Assembly: GCF_030817415.1 (NCBI RefSeq)
Contig: NZ_JAUSZI010000002.1
Span: 2,976,001 to 3,040,000 of the forward strand
Source: Streptomyces umbrinus
GTDB taxonomy: Bacteria > Actinomycetota > Actinomycetes > Streptomycetales > Streptomycetaceae
Length of the DNA stretch: 64,000 bases
Direction of reading: 5' to 3'
Part shown: positions 41,327 to 50,575 of the stretch, in pieces
How the letters are laid out: every line of letters starts with the position of its first letter
Numbering within the stretch: position 1 is the first letter of the stretch
The notes under the pieces: generated by a model
The model's input: the letters and a program-made list of their open reading frames with translations, nothing else
Databases searched by the model: none
Told to the model about the DNA's origin: nothing
Translations under genes and position numbers: made by a program

Positions 41327-42085
41327 ATGTCCGACACGACCACCACCGCCGTCGATCTCACCGAGCTCAGCGTCGCCCGCGGTGGCTCCCGTCGGCTCAC
41401 CGGCCATCTCACCCGGCCCGTCGGGGCGGGCCCCTGGCCCGGTGTGGTCGTGGTCCATGAGGCGCTGGGCGTCAATGATGTGATGCACCGTCAGGCGGAG
41501 CGGCTGGCGAGAGCCGGGTACCTCGTCGTCATGCCGGACCTGTTCACCGACGGAGGGGCCGTCCGCTGCCTGGTGCCGACCTTCCGGGCCGCCCTGTCCG
41601 GCCACGGCCGTGCCTTCCGCGACATCGAGGCGGCCCGCACCCGCCTCGCCCGGGATCCCGACTGCACCGGGCGGATCGGCATCATCGGCTTCTGCATGGG
41701 CGGTTCCTTCGCCCTCCTCGCCGTGAACGACGGCGAGTTCGACGCCGCCTCCGTCAACTACGGCCGTCTGCCGAAGGAGCCCGACAGGGCGCTCGCCGGT
41801 TCCTGCCCCGTCGTCGCGAGTTACGGAGCCCGCGACCGTACGCTGCCGGGCGCGGCCCGCAGGCTGGAGGCGTCACTCGACCGGCTCGGCATCGTCCACG
41901 ACGTCAAGGAGTACCCGGAGGCCGGGCATTCGTTCCTCAACGACGCCGAGGTGGGGTCACGCGCACTGCGTCCGCTGATGCGTGTCGTCGGAATCAGGCC
42001 GCACCCGGAGTCCGCCGTCGACGCGTGGCGGCGCATCGACGGCTTCTTCGCCACGCACCTCAAGGCGGAAGACCAAAAAGCCTGA
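41327..42085 (+). CDS. Dienelactone hydrolase family protein
   Basis: An alpha/beta hydrolase of 252 residues. The nucleophile elbow is GFCMGGS with Cys as nucleophile, as in true dienelactone hydrolases. The acid lies in YGARDRTLPG and the His in EAGHSFLND. VVVVHEALGVNDVMHRQAERLA near residue 38 is family-typical. It probably opens a lactone or ester in aromatic degradation; the substrate is unknown. Its stop codon and that of the next, convergent gene fall in one small palindrome (42080-42092). Confidence 0.9.
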   Translation: MSDTTTTAVDLTELSVARGGSRRLTGHLTRPVGAGPWPGVVVVHEALGVNDVMHRQAERLARAGYLVVMPDLFTDGGAVRCLVPTFRAALSGHGRAFRDIEAARTRLARDPDCTGRIGIIGFCMGGSFALLAVNDGEFDAASVNYGRLPKEPDRALAGSCPVVASYGARDRTLPGAARRLEASLDRLGIVHDVKEYPEAGHSFLNDAEVGSRALRPLMRVVGIRPHPESAVDAWRRIDGFFATHLKAEDQKA

Positions 42086-42086
42086 C

Positions 42087-43652
42087 TCAGGCATCCATAT
42101 TCCCGCCACCGCCCGCCGCGTCCGGCGGGCGCAAGGGGTTCGGGACGGGCAGATAGCGTGCGTCGGCGCCGTCGGCGCCGGTCCAGCGCAGCAGCAGGTT
42201 CGTCTTGCCGGGCAGGGTCGGGGCCCGGAGCAGTTCGGCCGCTTCGGGCAGCTCCGCGCCGCACCGCGTCAGCTCGCGTCGCACGGCGTCCCAGAGCTCC
42301 GTGCCCGGGTACCGCTCCCCCAGCGCCTCCGCGATCTCCAGGAGGTTGTTGACGACCAGGCAGTACACCAGCCGCTCCCACCCGGCCGCGCGCGTCACCT
42401 CGGGCAGCAGTTTCACGCCCTCCGCGTCGCGGAACAGCGCCTGCACCGGCATCCCGTCACTGTCCACGGCGACCACCGTGTTCTGCAGATGCGCTTCGAG
42501 TACGACCCCGTGCCGGGCGAACAACTCCAGGGCGGGCGGGACGACTTGACGCAGATACGCCGACCACCAGGCGGCCGGGTCGGCGAGGCAGTCGAGGGGG
42601 TTGCCTTCGAAGGTCTCCGTCAGCGCGGCCGCCAGGACCGGCGTCGCGCCGGGGGTCACATGCGTGCGCAGCCCGTCGCGTACGAGGACGGCGAGCTCCT
42701 CGAATGCGAAGTCGGCGGTGCGGTAGCCGCGGTCACTCAGCCAGGCCGCGGGAGTGTCCGTGGCCGCGAAGGCCGAGGTCACCGCCGCGTCCGTGCGGCG
42801 CAGCCGGAGGAGGTCGTGGCGCCAGAGGCGGCGGATGTCGTTCGTGATGCGGACGTCGAGGCTGAACTTCAGGAAGAGATCGGTGCCGGGGACGTACAGC
42901 GTGCGGATGGCCGCCGTCGGCCAGGCCGTCCACGCGGAGGGGCCCAGCCGTACGAGACGGCCGTCCGCGAAGGCCTCACGGATCTCCGGGCGGGCGCCGA
43001 CGAGGTCGAGCTGCCAGGGGTGGACGGGCAGGAGGCGATAGCCGGGCGGGGCCTCGCCCAGCTCGTCGAGCGCGCCCGTGTCACCTTCCTCCACGCACAC
43101 GTCCTCCCTCAGCCCCAGGAGCACCAGCGGGAAGCGGGTGTACGCCTCGGGGGCGTACGGAATCCAGCCGGTGACCGGGCCGCCGCCGCGGGCCTTGGGG
43201 GCGGGATGGTAGGGATGTCCGGTGATCAGGGACTGTTCGGAACGCCGGTACAGGTCGTCGGGCGGGGTCGTCCCCTCCCGGGCGGTCAGGATCGCCGCCA
43301 CCGCGTCCCGGCTGTCGGTCATCTCGATGGGCAGTTCGGGATTGGACAGGCCGGTGTGCCCGCGAAGGACCTCGGAGGTGAGTTTGACCAGTTCGGCGTG
43401 GCTCAGGCGCTGCCAGGCACCGGCGGCGTACACCTCGGGCTCGGTGGGACGGCGTCCGGCGCGCACCCGCAGGAGCCGTCCCCCGGCCGGCAGCCGGTAC
43501 ACGCGCCGGTCGCCGGACTCCCCGGGCCCCGGTGCGGGCTCGCCGAGCTCCCGAATCAGACAATTGAGCAGCGGCGCCACCGCGTACGCATCGGCTGCTT
43601 CGCCGATGCCGTCCCCGGGGTGCATGGGTGGCATGGGGTGCATGAGGTCCAC
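42087..43652 (-). CDS. IucA/IucC-family NIS siderophore synthetase
   Basis: An ATP-dependent ligase that condenses carboxylates with amines or alcohols to build a hydroxamate or carboxylate siderophore without an NRPS. The 521-residue protein has GHPYHPAPKARGG (ATP/substrate-binding HPxHPxxKxR), LLPVHPWQLDLV, AIRTLYVPGTDLFLKFSLD, ITNDIRRLWR and LEAHLQNTVV. GTG at 43652 and ATG codons at 43643, 43634 and 43625 are all possible starts. It is divergent from a second synthetase, with only 92 nt between them. I saw no clear iron-regulator box in that gap. Confidence 0.92.
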   Translation of the reverse strand: MDLMHPMPPMHPGDGIGEAADAYAVAPLLNCLIRELGEPAPGPGESGDRRVYRLPAGGRLLRVRAGRRPTEPEVYAAGAWQRLSHAELVKLTSEVLRGHTGLSNPELPIEMTDSRDAVAAILTAREGTTPPDDLYRRSEQSLITGHPYHPAPKARGGGPVTGWIPYAPEAYTRFPLVLLGLREDVCVEEGDTGALDELGEAPPGYRLLPVHPWQLDLVGARPEIREAFADGRLVRLGPSAWTAWPTAAIRTLYVPGTDLFLKFSLDVRITNDIRRLWRHDLLRLRRTDAAVTSAFAATDTPAAWLSDRGYRTADFAFEELAVLVRDGLRTHVTPGATPVLAAALTETFEGNPLDCLADPAAWWSAYLRQVVPPALELFARHGVVLEAHLQNTVVAVDSDGMPVQALFRDAEGVKLLPEVTRAAGWERLVYCLVVNNLLEIAEALGERYPGTELWDAVRRELTRCGAELPEAAELLRAPTLPGKTNLLLRWTGADGADARYLPVPNPLRPPDAAGGGGNMDA

Positions 43653-43744
43653 GCGATCCGTTCGTTGCGTACGGTGCCCTGGCGCTCAGTATGTCCGGCG
43701 TTGTACCCGGCCGCGACGCCGTCCCCACACCCTAGGAGCCCTCT

Positions 43745-45265
43745 GTGCACCCTCCCCGCACCCCGGCCGGGACCGAGGCCGTTCTCGCCGCCGAGCTGCG
43801 CACGGTACGCCCCGCTCTGCTGTCCCCCTACGCGGTCGAACTCCCAGGTGCCCGCGCGGCCGTACTGACCCGGCTGTGGCGCGGGCTCGTCCATGAGCCG
43901 CTGCCGTGGATCACGCGCCGGGAGCCGTCGGGGCACGACGGGCTGGTGCTCCGGCTGGCCGACGGGCGTCGTCTGCACGGCCCGGCCCCGGACGCGTACG
44001 CGACGGCCGCCACCGTCAGGGAGGTCGAGCTGGACGGGACGGCGTACCGCCACCCGGCCGCGCTCATGACGGCACTCGGACTGCCGCACGGTCATGCCTT
44101 CGCCGTCGAACTCGGCCACAGCGTCGCCTCGTTGGCCCTCTCCCGCGCCAACCAGCCCGCGATGAGCTCGCCTTTCACGTCCTGGGGGTGGGAGCAGCGG
44201 GTCGTGGACGGGCATCCGTTCCACCCCAACTGCCGTTCCCGGCCCGGCTTTTCGGTGGCCGAGCAGTTGGCGTACGCGCCGGAGCACCGGGCGGAGGTCG
44301 AGCTGGGGCTGGTGGCCGTGCCGGAGGCTGCCTGCCTGGTGGGCGGGAAGTGGCCGTACCGGGAGGCGGGGCGCGTGCTGATCCCCGTACACCCGTGGCA
44401 GGCGCGGCATGTGCTGAAGGACGAGAGGGCCGTCGGGGAAGGCGTCGCCGGGGAGAGTCTGGCCGCGCATCCCCTGATGTCCCTGCGGACCCTGGCCCTC
44501 CCGGACGGACCGCACGTCAAGACCGCGCTCAGCGCCCGGCTGACCTCCTCCGTGCGGGACATCTCGGTGTACTCGATCGAATCGGCGGCGGCCGTGTCGG
44601 CGTTCATGGAGGCGATGGCCGGGCGTCTGGACGGGATGCTCCACATCACCCGGACCCTCGGTGCGGTCACCGCCAACACCCCTGATCTGGCAGCGGTGTT
44701 GCGCGAGTCCCCGGACGTGTACGCGGGGGCGGGCGAGCGGGTCGTCCCCGTCGCCGCTCTCGCCTCGACCGTGCTGCCCCAGTCCCCGGCCTGGCTGGCC
44801 GAGTTCAGCCGGATAGCGCTCGCCGTCGGGCTGCGTCTGCTCGACCTGGGCGTGGCTTTGGAGGCGCACGGCCAGAACCTGCTGGTGGTGCTCTCGCCCG
44901 CGGGCGCTCCGCTGCGGCTCGTCTACCGCGACCTGGCCGACATCCGGATCAGCCCGGCACGGCTGGCCCGCCACGGCATTCCGGCCCCGGACCTGTCGGG
45001 CCGTATCGTCACGGACGACGAGTCGGTCCTGCGCAGCAAGCTGTTCGGTTCACTAGTCGCGGGCGCGCTGGCGGCGACGGCGGGTTCGGCGACCGCGCTG
45101 AGTGAAGCGCTGTCCGCGGCCGTACGGGATCTGCCGCGCACCCCGGATCTCGCGGCACTGCTCGAAGAGCCGCTGCCCGCCAAGGCGTTGACGACGATGA
45201 GGCTGTCGCCGGAGCGGCCTGGGGACATCTGGGCGCGGTTGCCGAACCCGCTCATCGGCCCCTGA
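43745..45265 (+). CDS. IucA/IucC-family NIS siderophore synthetase, second copy
   Basis: A 506-residue paralogue transcribed away from the first. Motifs are GHPFHPNCRSRPGFS, LIPVHPWQARHVL, SLRTLALPDGPHVKTALSARLTSSVRDIS (quoted in pieces: RTLALPDGPHVKTALSAR and TSSVRDIS) and LEAHGQNLLV. The binding motif reads HPxHPxxR, with Arg where Lys is usual. GTG at 43745 follows TAGGAG. Two different synthetases suggest an asymmetric siderophore assembled in two condensations. Genes for the precursor amine or hydroxylase are not in the window. Confidence 0.92.
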   Translation: MHPPRTPAGTEAVLAAELRTVRPALLSPYAVELPGARAAVLTRLWRGLVHEPLPWITRREPSGHDGLVLRLADGRRLHGPAPDAYATAATVREVELDGTAYRHPAALMTALGLPHGHAFAVELGHSVASLALSRANQPAMSSPFTSWGWEQRVVDGHPFHPNCRSRPGFSVAEQLAYAPEHRAEVELGLVAVPEAACLVGGKWPYREAGRVLIPVHPWQARHVLKDERAVGEGVAGESLAAHPLMSLRTLALPDGPHVKTALSARLTSSVRDISVYSIESAAAVSAFMEAMAGRLDGMLHITRTLGAVTANTPDLAAVLRESPDVYAGAGERVVPVAALASTVLPQSPAWLAEFSRIALAVGLRLLDLGVALEAHGQNLLVVLSPAGAPLRLVYRDLADIRISPARLARHGIPAPDLSGRIVTDDESVLRSKLFGSLVAGALAATAGSATALSEALSAAVRDLPRTPDLAALLEEPLPAKALTTMRLSPERPGDIWARLPNPLIGP

Positions 45266-45335
45266 CTCGCCCCGCCACGGCCCTCGCCCCGCCCTCGTTT
45301 TGTTGCGCGACGCCATTGATCAATAGGATCCGGCG

Positions 45336-46616
45336 ATGATCACAAGACAACGGCTGGCGGTGGGCGCCTGCGCCCTGCTCGCCGCCCTGACGGCCGGGAT
45401 CGCCCTCCCGGCCGGAGCCGTCGCCGGCGAACCCACGGGTGACGCGGCGCCCAAGGTCGACCTCGTCCTCGACGTCAGCGGTTCGATGCGCGCGCGGGAC
45501 ATCGACGGACAGACGCGGATGGCCGCGGCGAAGCAGGCCTTCAACGAGGTCCTCGACGCGACCCCCGAGGAGGTCCAGCTCGGCATACGGACACTCGGCG
45601 CCAACTACCCCGGCGACGACCGCAGGACGGGCTGCAAGGACACCGAACAGCTCTACCCCGTGGGGCCGTTGGACCGCACGGAGGCGAAGACCGCCGTCGC
45701 GACCCTCGTGCCCACCGGCTGGACCCCGATCGGCCCGGCGCTCCTCAAGGCGGCCGACGATCTGGAGGGCGGCGAGGGCTCCCGCCGCATCGTCCTCATC
45801 AGCGACGGCGAGGACACCTGCGCCCCCCTGGACCCGTGCGAGGTGGCGCGGGAGATCGCCGCCAAGGGGATCGGCCTCACCATCGACACGCTCGGTCTGG
45901 TGCCGAACACCAAACTGCGGCAGCAGCTGAGCTGTATCGCGGAGGCGACCGGCGGAACGTACACCTCGATCGAGCACACCGACGAACTCACCGACAAGGT
46001 CAACCAGTTGGTGGACCGGGCCGCCGACCCGGTGGTCACACCGGTCGCCGTGGACGGCGCGGACGCGTGCGCGCAGGCGCCCACGCTCAAGTCCGGACTG
46101 TACACCGACCGCGAGGAGTTCGGGCAGCACCGCTGGTACCGCGTGGACGTCCCGGCGGGCTTCGAACTGCGCGCGTCGGTGAGCGTGGCGGCCGACCGTC
46201 AGGTCAACCGCGACTACGGGGTGTCGCTGCGGGCTGTGACCGCGAGCGGGCGCGAGATCGTGCGCGGTGAGTCGACCGGCTCGGGCCGGACCGACGTCAT
46301 GTCCGCCGGCCTGCGCTACCCGAAGGCGGAGAGCGAGGACGACGACGATTCCGACAGCAAGCCCGCGGCCGAGGCCGTGTGCCTGCAGGTCGCCAACTCC
46401 TTCTCGGCGGCCTCCGGCGTCAAGACCACGCCCGGACTGCCGCTCGAACTGACCGTGGACGTCGTCGACGGTCCCGACACGTCCAGCGACGTGGCCTTGT
46501 TCGGCCTCGGCCGAGGCTGGTGGCTGCTCGGCGCCCTGGTGCTCACCGGCTTCCTCGCGGGTGTGCTGTGGGGCTGGGTCTCACGCTGGCGGGTCGCGGT
46601 CTGGAGGACCAACTGA
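45336..46616 (+). CDS. Secreted VWA-domain membrane-anchored protein
   Basis: A 426-residue exported protein. A signal peptide (LAVGACALLAALTAGIALPA) is followed by a von Willebrand A domain with the metal site DVSGSM, TPIGPALLKAADDL and LISDGEDTCAPLDPC. A beta domain follows, then a C-terminal membrane anchor (WWLLGALVLTGFLAGVLWG) and a short basic tail. It likely binds protein partners outside the membrane. The next gene starts inside its stop codon (TGATG), so the two proteins are probably partners. Confidence 0.88.
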   Translation: MITRQRLAVGACALLAALTAGIALPAGAVAGEPTGDAAPKVDLVLDVSGSMRARDIDGQTRMAAAKQAFNEVLDATPEEVQLGIRTLGANYPGDDRRTGCKDTEQLYPVGPLDRTEAKTAVATLVPTGWTPIGPALLKAADDLEGGEGSRRIVLISDGEDTCAPLDPCEVAREIAAKGIGLTIDTLGLVPNTKLRQQLSCIAEATGGTYTSIEHTDELTDKVNQLVDRAADPVVTPVAVDGADACAQAPTLKSGLYTDREEFGQHRWYRVDVPAGFELRASVSVAADRQVNRDYGVSLRAVTASGREIVRGESTGSGRTDVMSAGLRYPKAESEDDDDSDSKPAAEAVCLQVANSFSAASGVKTTPGLPLELTVDVVDGPDTSSDVALFGLGRGWWLLGALVLTGFLAGVLWGWVSRWRVAVWRTN

Positions 46617-47500
46617 TGCGTACCACTCGTGTATTGAGCAGTCTCCGTGTTCTGAGTGACGTCCGCGCGGGCGGTACCGGGCGGGCAGGCCGTGTCGTCC
46701 GTGCGGTGGGTGCGGGGCTGCTGGTGCTGGGGGCCGCCGCGTCCCCCGCGGTCGCCGACTCCTCCCCCTCCGCGAGCCCGTCGGACGACGGCGCCGGGCC
46801 CACCTCGGCCGGTACGTCGTTCCGTACGGCGACCGAGGTCGACCAGGGGCAGCAGGCGACCGCGAGCGCCTCCATGGGCGACTACCTGTACTGGTCGTTC
46901 CCTGCCGACGCAGGGCAGCGGCCCACCGTGAAGGCGACGGTGAAGCTGCCCGACGCGCATGCCTCGGCGACCTGGCAGGTCGACGTGTACGACGGGCTGC
47001 GGCGCCGCCAGGCGTGCCAGTACGGGGCGCAGACGCGGACGGCCGCCCAGGACGCGGCCTCCGTGGAGCTGTCCTGCACGCTGCGTACGGTCCGGGCCTG
47101 GTCCGAGCCGTGGGCCGACGACCCGTTGCCTGGCACGTACTACGTCCGGCTGACCACCGTCGGTCTCAAGGCGGCCGACCTCGGGCTTCCCGTGAGCGCC
47201 GAGGTCCAGGTCGACTCGAAGGACGCCGGCGGGGCCGCCGCGGTGGATGGCTCGCTGGCCGAGCCGCTCGTTCCCGGGGTCGCCGTGGCGGCCAAGGGCG
47301 GCGACAGCGACGAGGACTCGGAGGGTTCGGTCGCGGTGCTGTCCAGCATCGAGCCCGATGACGGGTGGGCCTCCGGCTGGTGGTCCGACCGTTGGGTGTG
47401 GACCGGGGTGGGGGGTGTGCTGGCGGCGCTCGCGGGGGTTGGCGGGTACTCGTTGACCCGCGGGGTGGGGCGGCCTTCACGGGTTCCGCCGAGTGCGTGA
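46616..47500 (+). CDS. Secreted membrane-anchored partner of the VWA protein
   Basis: A 294-residue protein with a basic N-terminus, a signal segment (VGAGLLVLGAAASPAVA), a soluble beta domain (SMGDYLYWSFPADAGQRP, WQVDVYDGLRRRQACQYG, GTYYVRLTTVGL) and a C-terminal anchor (WVWTGVGGVLAALAGVGGYSL). The layout mirrors the non-VWA half of the preceding protein. No known domain is recognised. Coupling to the VWA gene by a one-nucleotide overlap suggests a two-protein surface complex. Confidence 0.82.
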   Translation: MRTTRVLSSLRVLSDVRAGGTGRAGRVVRAVGAGLLVLGAAASPAVADSSPSASPSDDGAGPTSAGTSFRTATEVDQGQQATASASMGDYLYWSFPADAGQRPTVKATVKLPDAHASATWQVDVYDGLRRRQACQYGAQTRTAAQDAASVELSCTLRTVRAWSEPWADDPLPGTYYVRLTTVGLKAADLGLPVSAEVQVDSKDAGGAAAVDGSLAEPLVPGVAVAAKGGDSDEDSEGSVAVLSSIEPDDGWASGWWSDRWVWTGVGGVLAALAGVGGYSLTRGVGRPSRVPPSA

Positions 47501-47654
47501 TGGTTCCGCCGGGTGGCCAGTGTGTGTCTGCGGGTCGGCTGTGGCTGGTCGCGCCCACGCGGCGGAGCCGCATGATGTCACAGCCCCGCGCCCCTGACGG
47601 GGCGCTGAAGCTGAGCAGGCTCTGACCCGATCCCGGGTAAGCGCATCACAAGAC

Positions 47655-47690
47655 AGGCCCGTCGCGCCAACTCCATGGCGCGGCGGGCCT
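47655..47690. terminator. Bidirectional hairpin terminator
   Basis: Arms 47655-47668 and 47677-47690 pair over 14 bp with one G-U, around an 8-nt loop. It lies between the convergent VWA partner gene and the HxlR regulator gene. Confidence 0.75.
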
Positions 47691-47712
47691 CTTGGTGTCC
47701 CGGGGTACGCGG

Positions 47713-48345
47713 TCACGCCTCCCGGAGTGTCTTGGCCAGGGGGCTTTCGCCTGTCACCGTGATGCGGCCGTCCCGGACCGCGTCGAGGAGGGCCAGGTCG
47801 CCTCTCGCGAGTGCCGTGCATGCCTCGGCGTCGAGGGAGAGGCCGGCGTCGGGGTCCTCGGGGGCCGGGCCCTCTCCGTAGACCGGGCCGTCCGGCGCGC
47901 CGAGTCGGACATAGAACTCCCCTTCGTCCAACCGGACTTGGACGAGGCCGTCGCCAAGTCCCTCCAGGGAGCGCAGCAGCGGCAGCGCGAACCAGTGGGC
48001 GCGTACCGCGTCCGTGGGGCGCCGTTCCGCCAGCAGGGGTGCGCCCCACTCGCCGAGGGCCTGGAGGACGGGCAGCAACTCGCGCCCACGGGCGGTGAGT
48101 TCGTACACGTTCGCCGCTCCCGGCGGCGGCAGCCGGCGCCGGGTCGCCAGGCCGTCCCGCTCCATGTCCTTGAGCCGGGAGGCGAGGACGTCCGTGCTCA
48201 CGCCGGGCAGATCCGCGTGCAGGTCGGTGTAGCGGCGCGGACCGGCCAGCAGCTCGCGGACGATCAGGAGGGTCCAGCGGTCACCGAGGGCATCGAGGGC
48301 CCGGGCAGCGGAACAGTACTGGTCGTAGCTTCGGCGAGGTGACAT
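47713..48345 (-). CDS. HxlR-type winged-helix regulator with C-terminal domain
   Basis: A 210-residue DNA-binding protein. The N-terminal HxlR domain shows YCSAARALDALGDRWTLLIV, LAGPRRYTDLHADLPGVSTD, LASRLKDMERDGLATR and YELTARGRELLPVLQALGEW. A C-terminal SCP2-like extension (about residues 120-210) may sense a ligand. ATG at 48345. It is divergent from the aminotransferase gene with 87 nt between, and probably controls that gene and itself. Confidence 0.9.
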   Translation of the reverse strand: MSPRRSYDQYCSAARALDALGDRWTLLIVRELLAGPRRYTDLHADLPGVSTDVLASRLKDMERDGLATRRRLPPPGAANVYELTARGRELLPVLQALGEWGAPLLAERRPTDAVRAHWFALPLLRSLEGLGDGLVQVRLDEGEFYVRLGAPDGPVYGEGPAPEDPDAGLSLDAEACTALARGDLALLDAVRDGRITVTGESPLAKTLREA

Positions 48346-48432
48346 GCGACGCAGTCTAGACAACTTGTTGGACTTTCCAAGCTCGAACTTGGTAAAACCA
48401 AGCAACACACGAAACCGGAGGGGCGAGCGCGC
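48346..48432. promoter_or_regulatory. Divergent promoter with a candidate HxlR operator
   Basis: A relatively A/T-rich gap between the regulator and the aminotransferase. The inverted repeat CCAAG-6nt-CTTGG (48377-48392) is a plausible binding site for the dimeric regulator. Confidence 0.5.
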
Positions 48433-49641
48433 ATGGAGTTCCGGCAGTCGAACAAGCTCAGCGAGGTCTGTTACGAGATCCGGGGCCCGGTGATCGAGCA
48501 CGCCGACGCGCTGGAGAAGGCAGGCCACAGCGTGCTGCGCCTGAACACCGGCAACCCCGCGCTCTTCGGCTTCGAGGCGCCGGAGGAGATCCTCCAGGAC
48601 ATGATCCGGATGCTGCCCCAGGCGCACGGGTACACGGACTCGCGCGGCATCCTCTCGGCCCGCCGGGCCGTGGCGGGGCGCTACCAGACCCTGGGCCTGG
48701 AGGTCGGCGTCGACGACGTCTTCCTCGGCAACGGCATCTCCGAGCTGATCTCGATGGCCGTACAGGCGCTGGTCGAGGACGGCGACGAAATCCTCATCCC
48801 CGCCCCGGACTTCCCCCTCTGGACGGCCGTCACGACCCTCGCGGGCGGCAAGGCGGTCCACTACCTCTGCGACGAACAGGCCGACTGGTACCCGGACCTG
48901 GACGACATGGCGGCGAAGATCACCGACCGCACCAAGGCCGTCGTCATCATCAACCCGAACAACCCCACCGGCGCGGTCTACCCGAAGGAGATCATCGAGG
49001 GCATCCTCGACCTCGCCCGCCGACACGGCCTGATGGTCTTCGCCGACGAGATCTACGACCAGATCCTGTACGACGACGCCGTGCACCACTCCGTCGCCGC
49101 ACTCGCCCCCGACCTGGTGGTGCTGACGTTCTGCGGCCTGTCGAAGACGTACCGGGTGGCCGGCTTCCGCTCGGGCTGGCTGGTGATCACCGGTCCGAAG
49201 CAGCACGCGAAGAACTACATCGAGGGCCTCACCATGCTGGCCTCCATGCGGCTGTGCGCCAACGCGCCCGCGCAGTACGCTATCCAGGCCGCGCTCGGCG
49301 GCCGGCAGTCCATCCACGAGCTGACCGCTCCGGGCGGGCGGCTGCACGAACAGCGCACCGTGGCCTGGGAGAAGCTCAATGAGATCCCCGGCGTGTCCTG
49401 CGTGAAGCCGAAGGGCTCGCTGTACGCGTTCCCGCGCCTGGATCCCAAGGTCCACAAGATCCACGACGACGAGAAGTTCGTCCTGGACCTGCTGCTCCGG
49501 GAGAAGATCCAGGTCGTCCAGGGCACCGGCTTCAACTGGCCGACCCCCGACCACTTCCGCATCCTCACCCTCCCGCACGCCGACGACCTGGACGCGGCGA
49601 TCAGCCGGATCGGCCGGTTCCTGAGCGGCTACCGGCAGTAG
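48433..49641 (+). CDS. Alanine-type aminotransferase (AlaA family)
   Basis: A PLP-dependent class I aminotransferase of 402 residues that probably interconverts pyruvate and alanine with glutamate. MEFRQSNKLSEVCYEIRGP and NTGNPALFGFEAPEE open the protein. YTDSRGILSARRAV, INPNNPTGAVYP, FADEIYDQILYD and the PLP Lys in CGLSKTYRVAGFRSGW are classic. It should be cytosolic. ATG at 48433 follows CGGAGGGG. It is the target candidate of the divergent HxlR regulator. Confidence 0.93.
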   Translation: MEFRQSNKLSEVCYEIRGPVIEHADALEKAGHSVLRLNTGNPALFGFEAPEEILQDMIRMLPQAHGYTDSRGILSARRAVAGRYQTLGLEVGVDDVFLGNGISELISMAVQALVEDGDEILIPAPDFPLWTAVTTLAGGKAVHYLCDEQADWYPDLDDMAAKITDRTKAVVIINPNNPTGAVYPKEIIEGILDLARRHGLMVFADEIYDQILYDDAVHHSVAALAPDLVVLTFCGLSKTYRVAGFRSGWLVITGPKQHAKNYIEGLTMLASMRLCANAPAQYAIQAALGGRQSIHELTAPGGRLHEQRTVAWEKLNEIPGVSCVKPKGSLYAFPRLDPKVHKIHDDEKFVLDLLLREKIQVVQGTGFNWPTPDHFRILTLPHADDLDAAISRIGRFLSGYRQ

Positions 49642-49792
49642 GAAGGCGGCGGAAGGGGTCCGGGCGGACGGGGCTCCTCGCGGGCCTGCGGCGGGGCGAT
49701 GTCAGAGCCGGGTCGTAGTCTTCGAATGGGCCCGCTGATCACCTGGATCCTCGCGTGGGCCCCCTCGTCGACGGACCGGGAAGGGGCGCGCC

Positions 49793-50443
49793 ATGACACG
49801 ACCGCCGACCGCCGCACAGCGGCGCGTCATCGACGCGGCCGACCCCGTGACCGGACGGCTCAGAGGTACGGAGAGCCAGCTCGCGGCGCTGGTGAAGCGA
49901 GAGCTCGCGTTCCGGCATCCGCGTCCTCCGCACGATCACTTCCTCACACCCGCCGGGCATCGGGTCCGCGAGGAGACCGTCACCCCGGAGGCAAGCGCTC
50001 CGGAAGCCGCCGAGCCCGCCCGGGAGCCCGCCCAAGGGTCCTCCGGGGTGTTCGCCGCCCGGGTCGGCGGCGAGGAGGGCGTCGACACCGGTCCGTCGCG
50101 CATACGTGAGGTGCACAGCGCCTGGCAGGGGCTCCTGGAGCTGCGCCGCATGACCAATCCGCACGGGGTCGTGGACCGGCCGTGCGCCTGGGAGCGTACG
50201 CATCTGGTGCAGGCTGCCGCGCTCGCACTGGAGGCGGCGGGGCACCGGCCGGCGGGCGCGGACACCGAGGGGTACCGGGTGCGGGCGACGCCCCAGCCGG
50301 AGGCCGTCGCCGTACGCGGGCCGGACGCCGAAGCCCTGCGGGAGTGCGCGGCGACGCTGGAGCAGGCAGGCTGGCAGGTGGGCGAGCACACGGAACCGCG
50401 TACGGGCGCGCGGTATCTGCTTGCCTCGCCGCGGCGGACGTGA
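49793..50443 (+). CDS. Hypothetical protein
   Basis: A 216-residue soluble protein that I do not recognise. It is rich in Ala, Arg, Glu and Pro, with a likely disordered stretch from about residue 60 to 85. The C-terminal part has GLLELRRMTNPHGVVDRPCAWERTHL and a mixed alpha/beta end. It has no signal peptide or membrane segment. ATG at 49793 follows AAGGGGCG. It stands alone between the aminotransferase and the thioesterase. Confidence 0.65.
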   Translation: MTRPPTAAQRRVIDAADPVTGRLRGTESQLAALVKRELAFRHPRPPHDHFLTPAGHRVREETVTPEASAPEAAEPAREPAQGSSGVFAARVGGEEGVDTGPSRIREVHSAWQGLLELRRMTNPHGVVDRPCAWERTHLVQAAALALEAAGHRPAGADTEGYRVRATPQPEAVAVRGPDAEALRECAATLEQAGWQVGEHTEPRTGARYLLASPRRT

Positions 50444-50575
50444 CGGCCCCCGAATGCCCTGCGCAATTCATTGGTTGACGGCCTTGAGCAACCGCTCAGT
50501 ACGCTTGCGCCCATTCTGTTTGCCACAGAAACCGTTGCAGCTGTTGAAGCCGTTGAAGCCATCCAAGGAGTAGCC

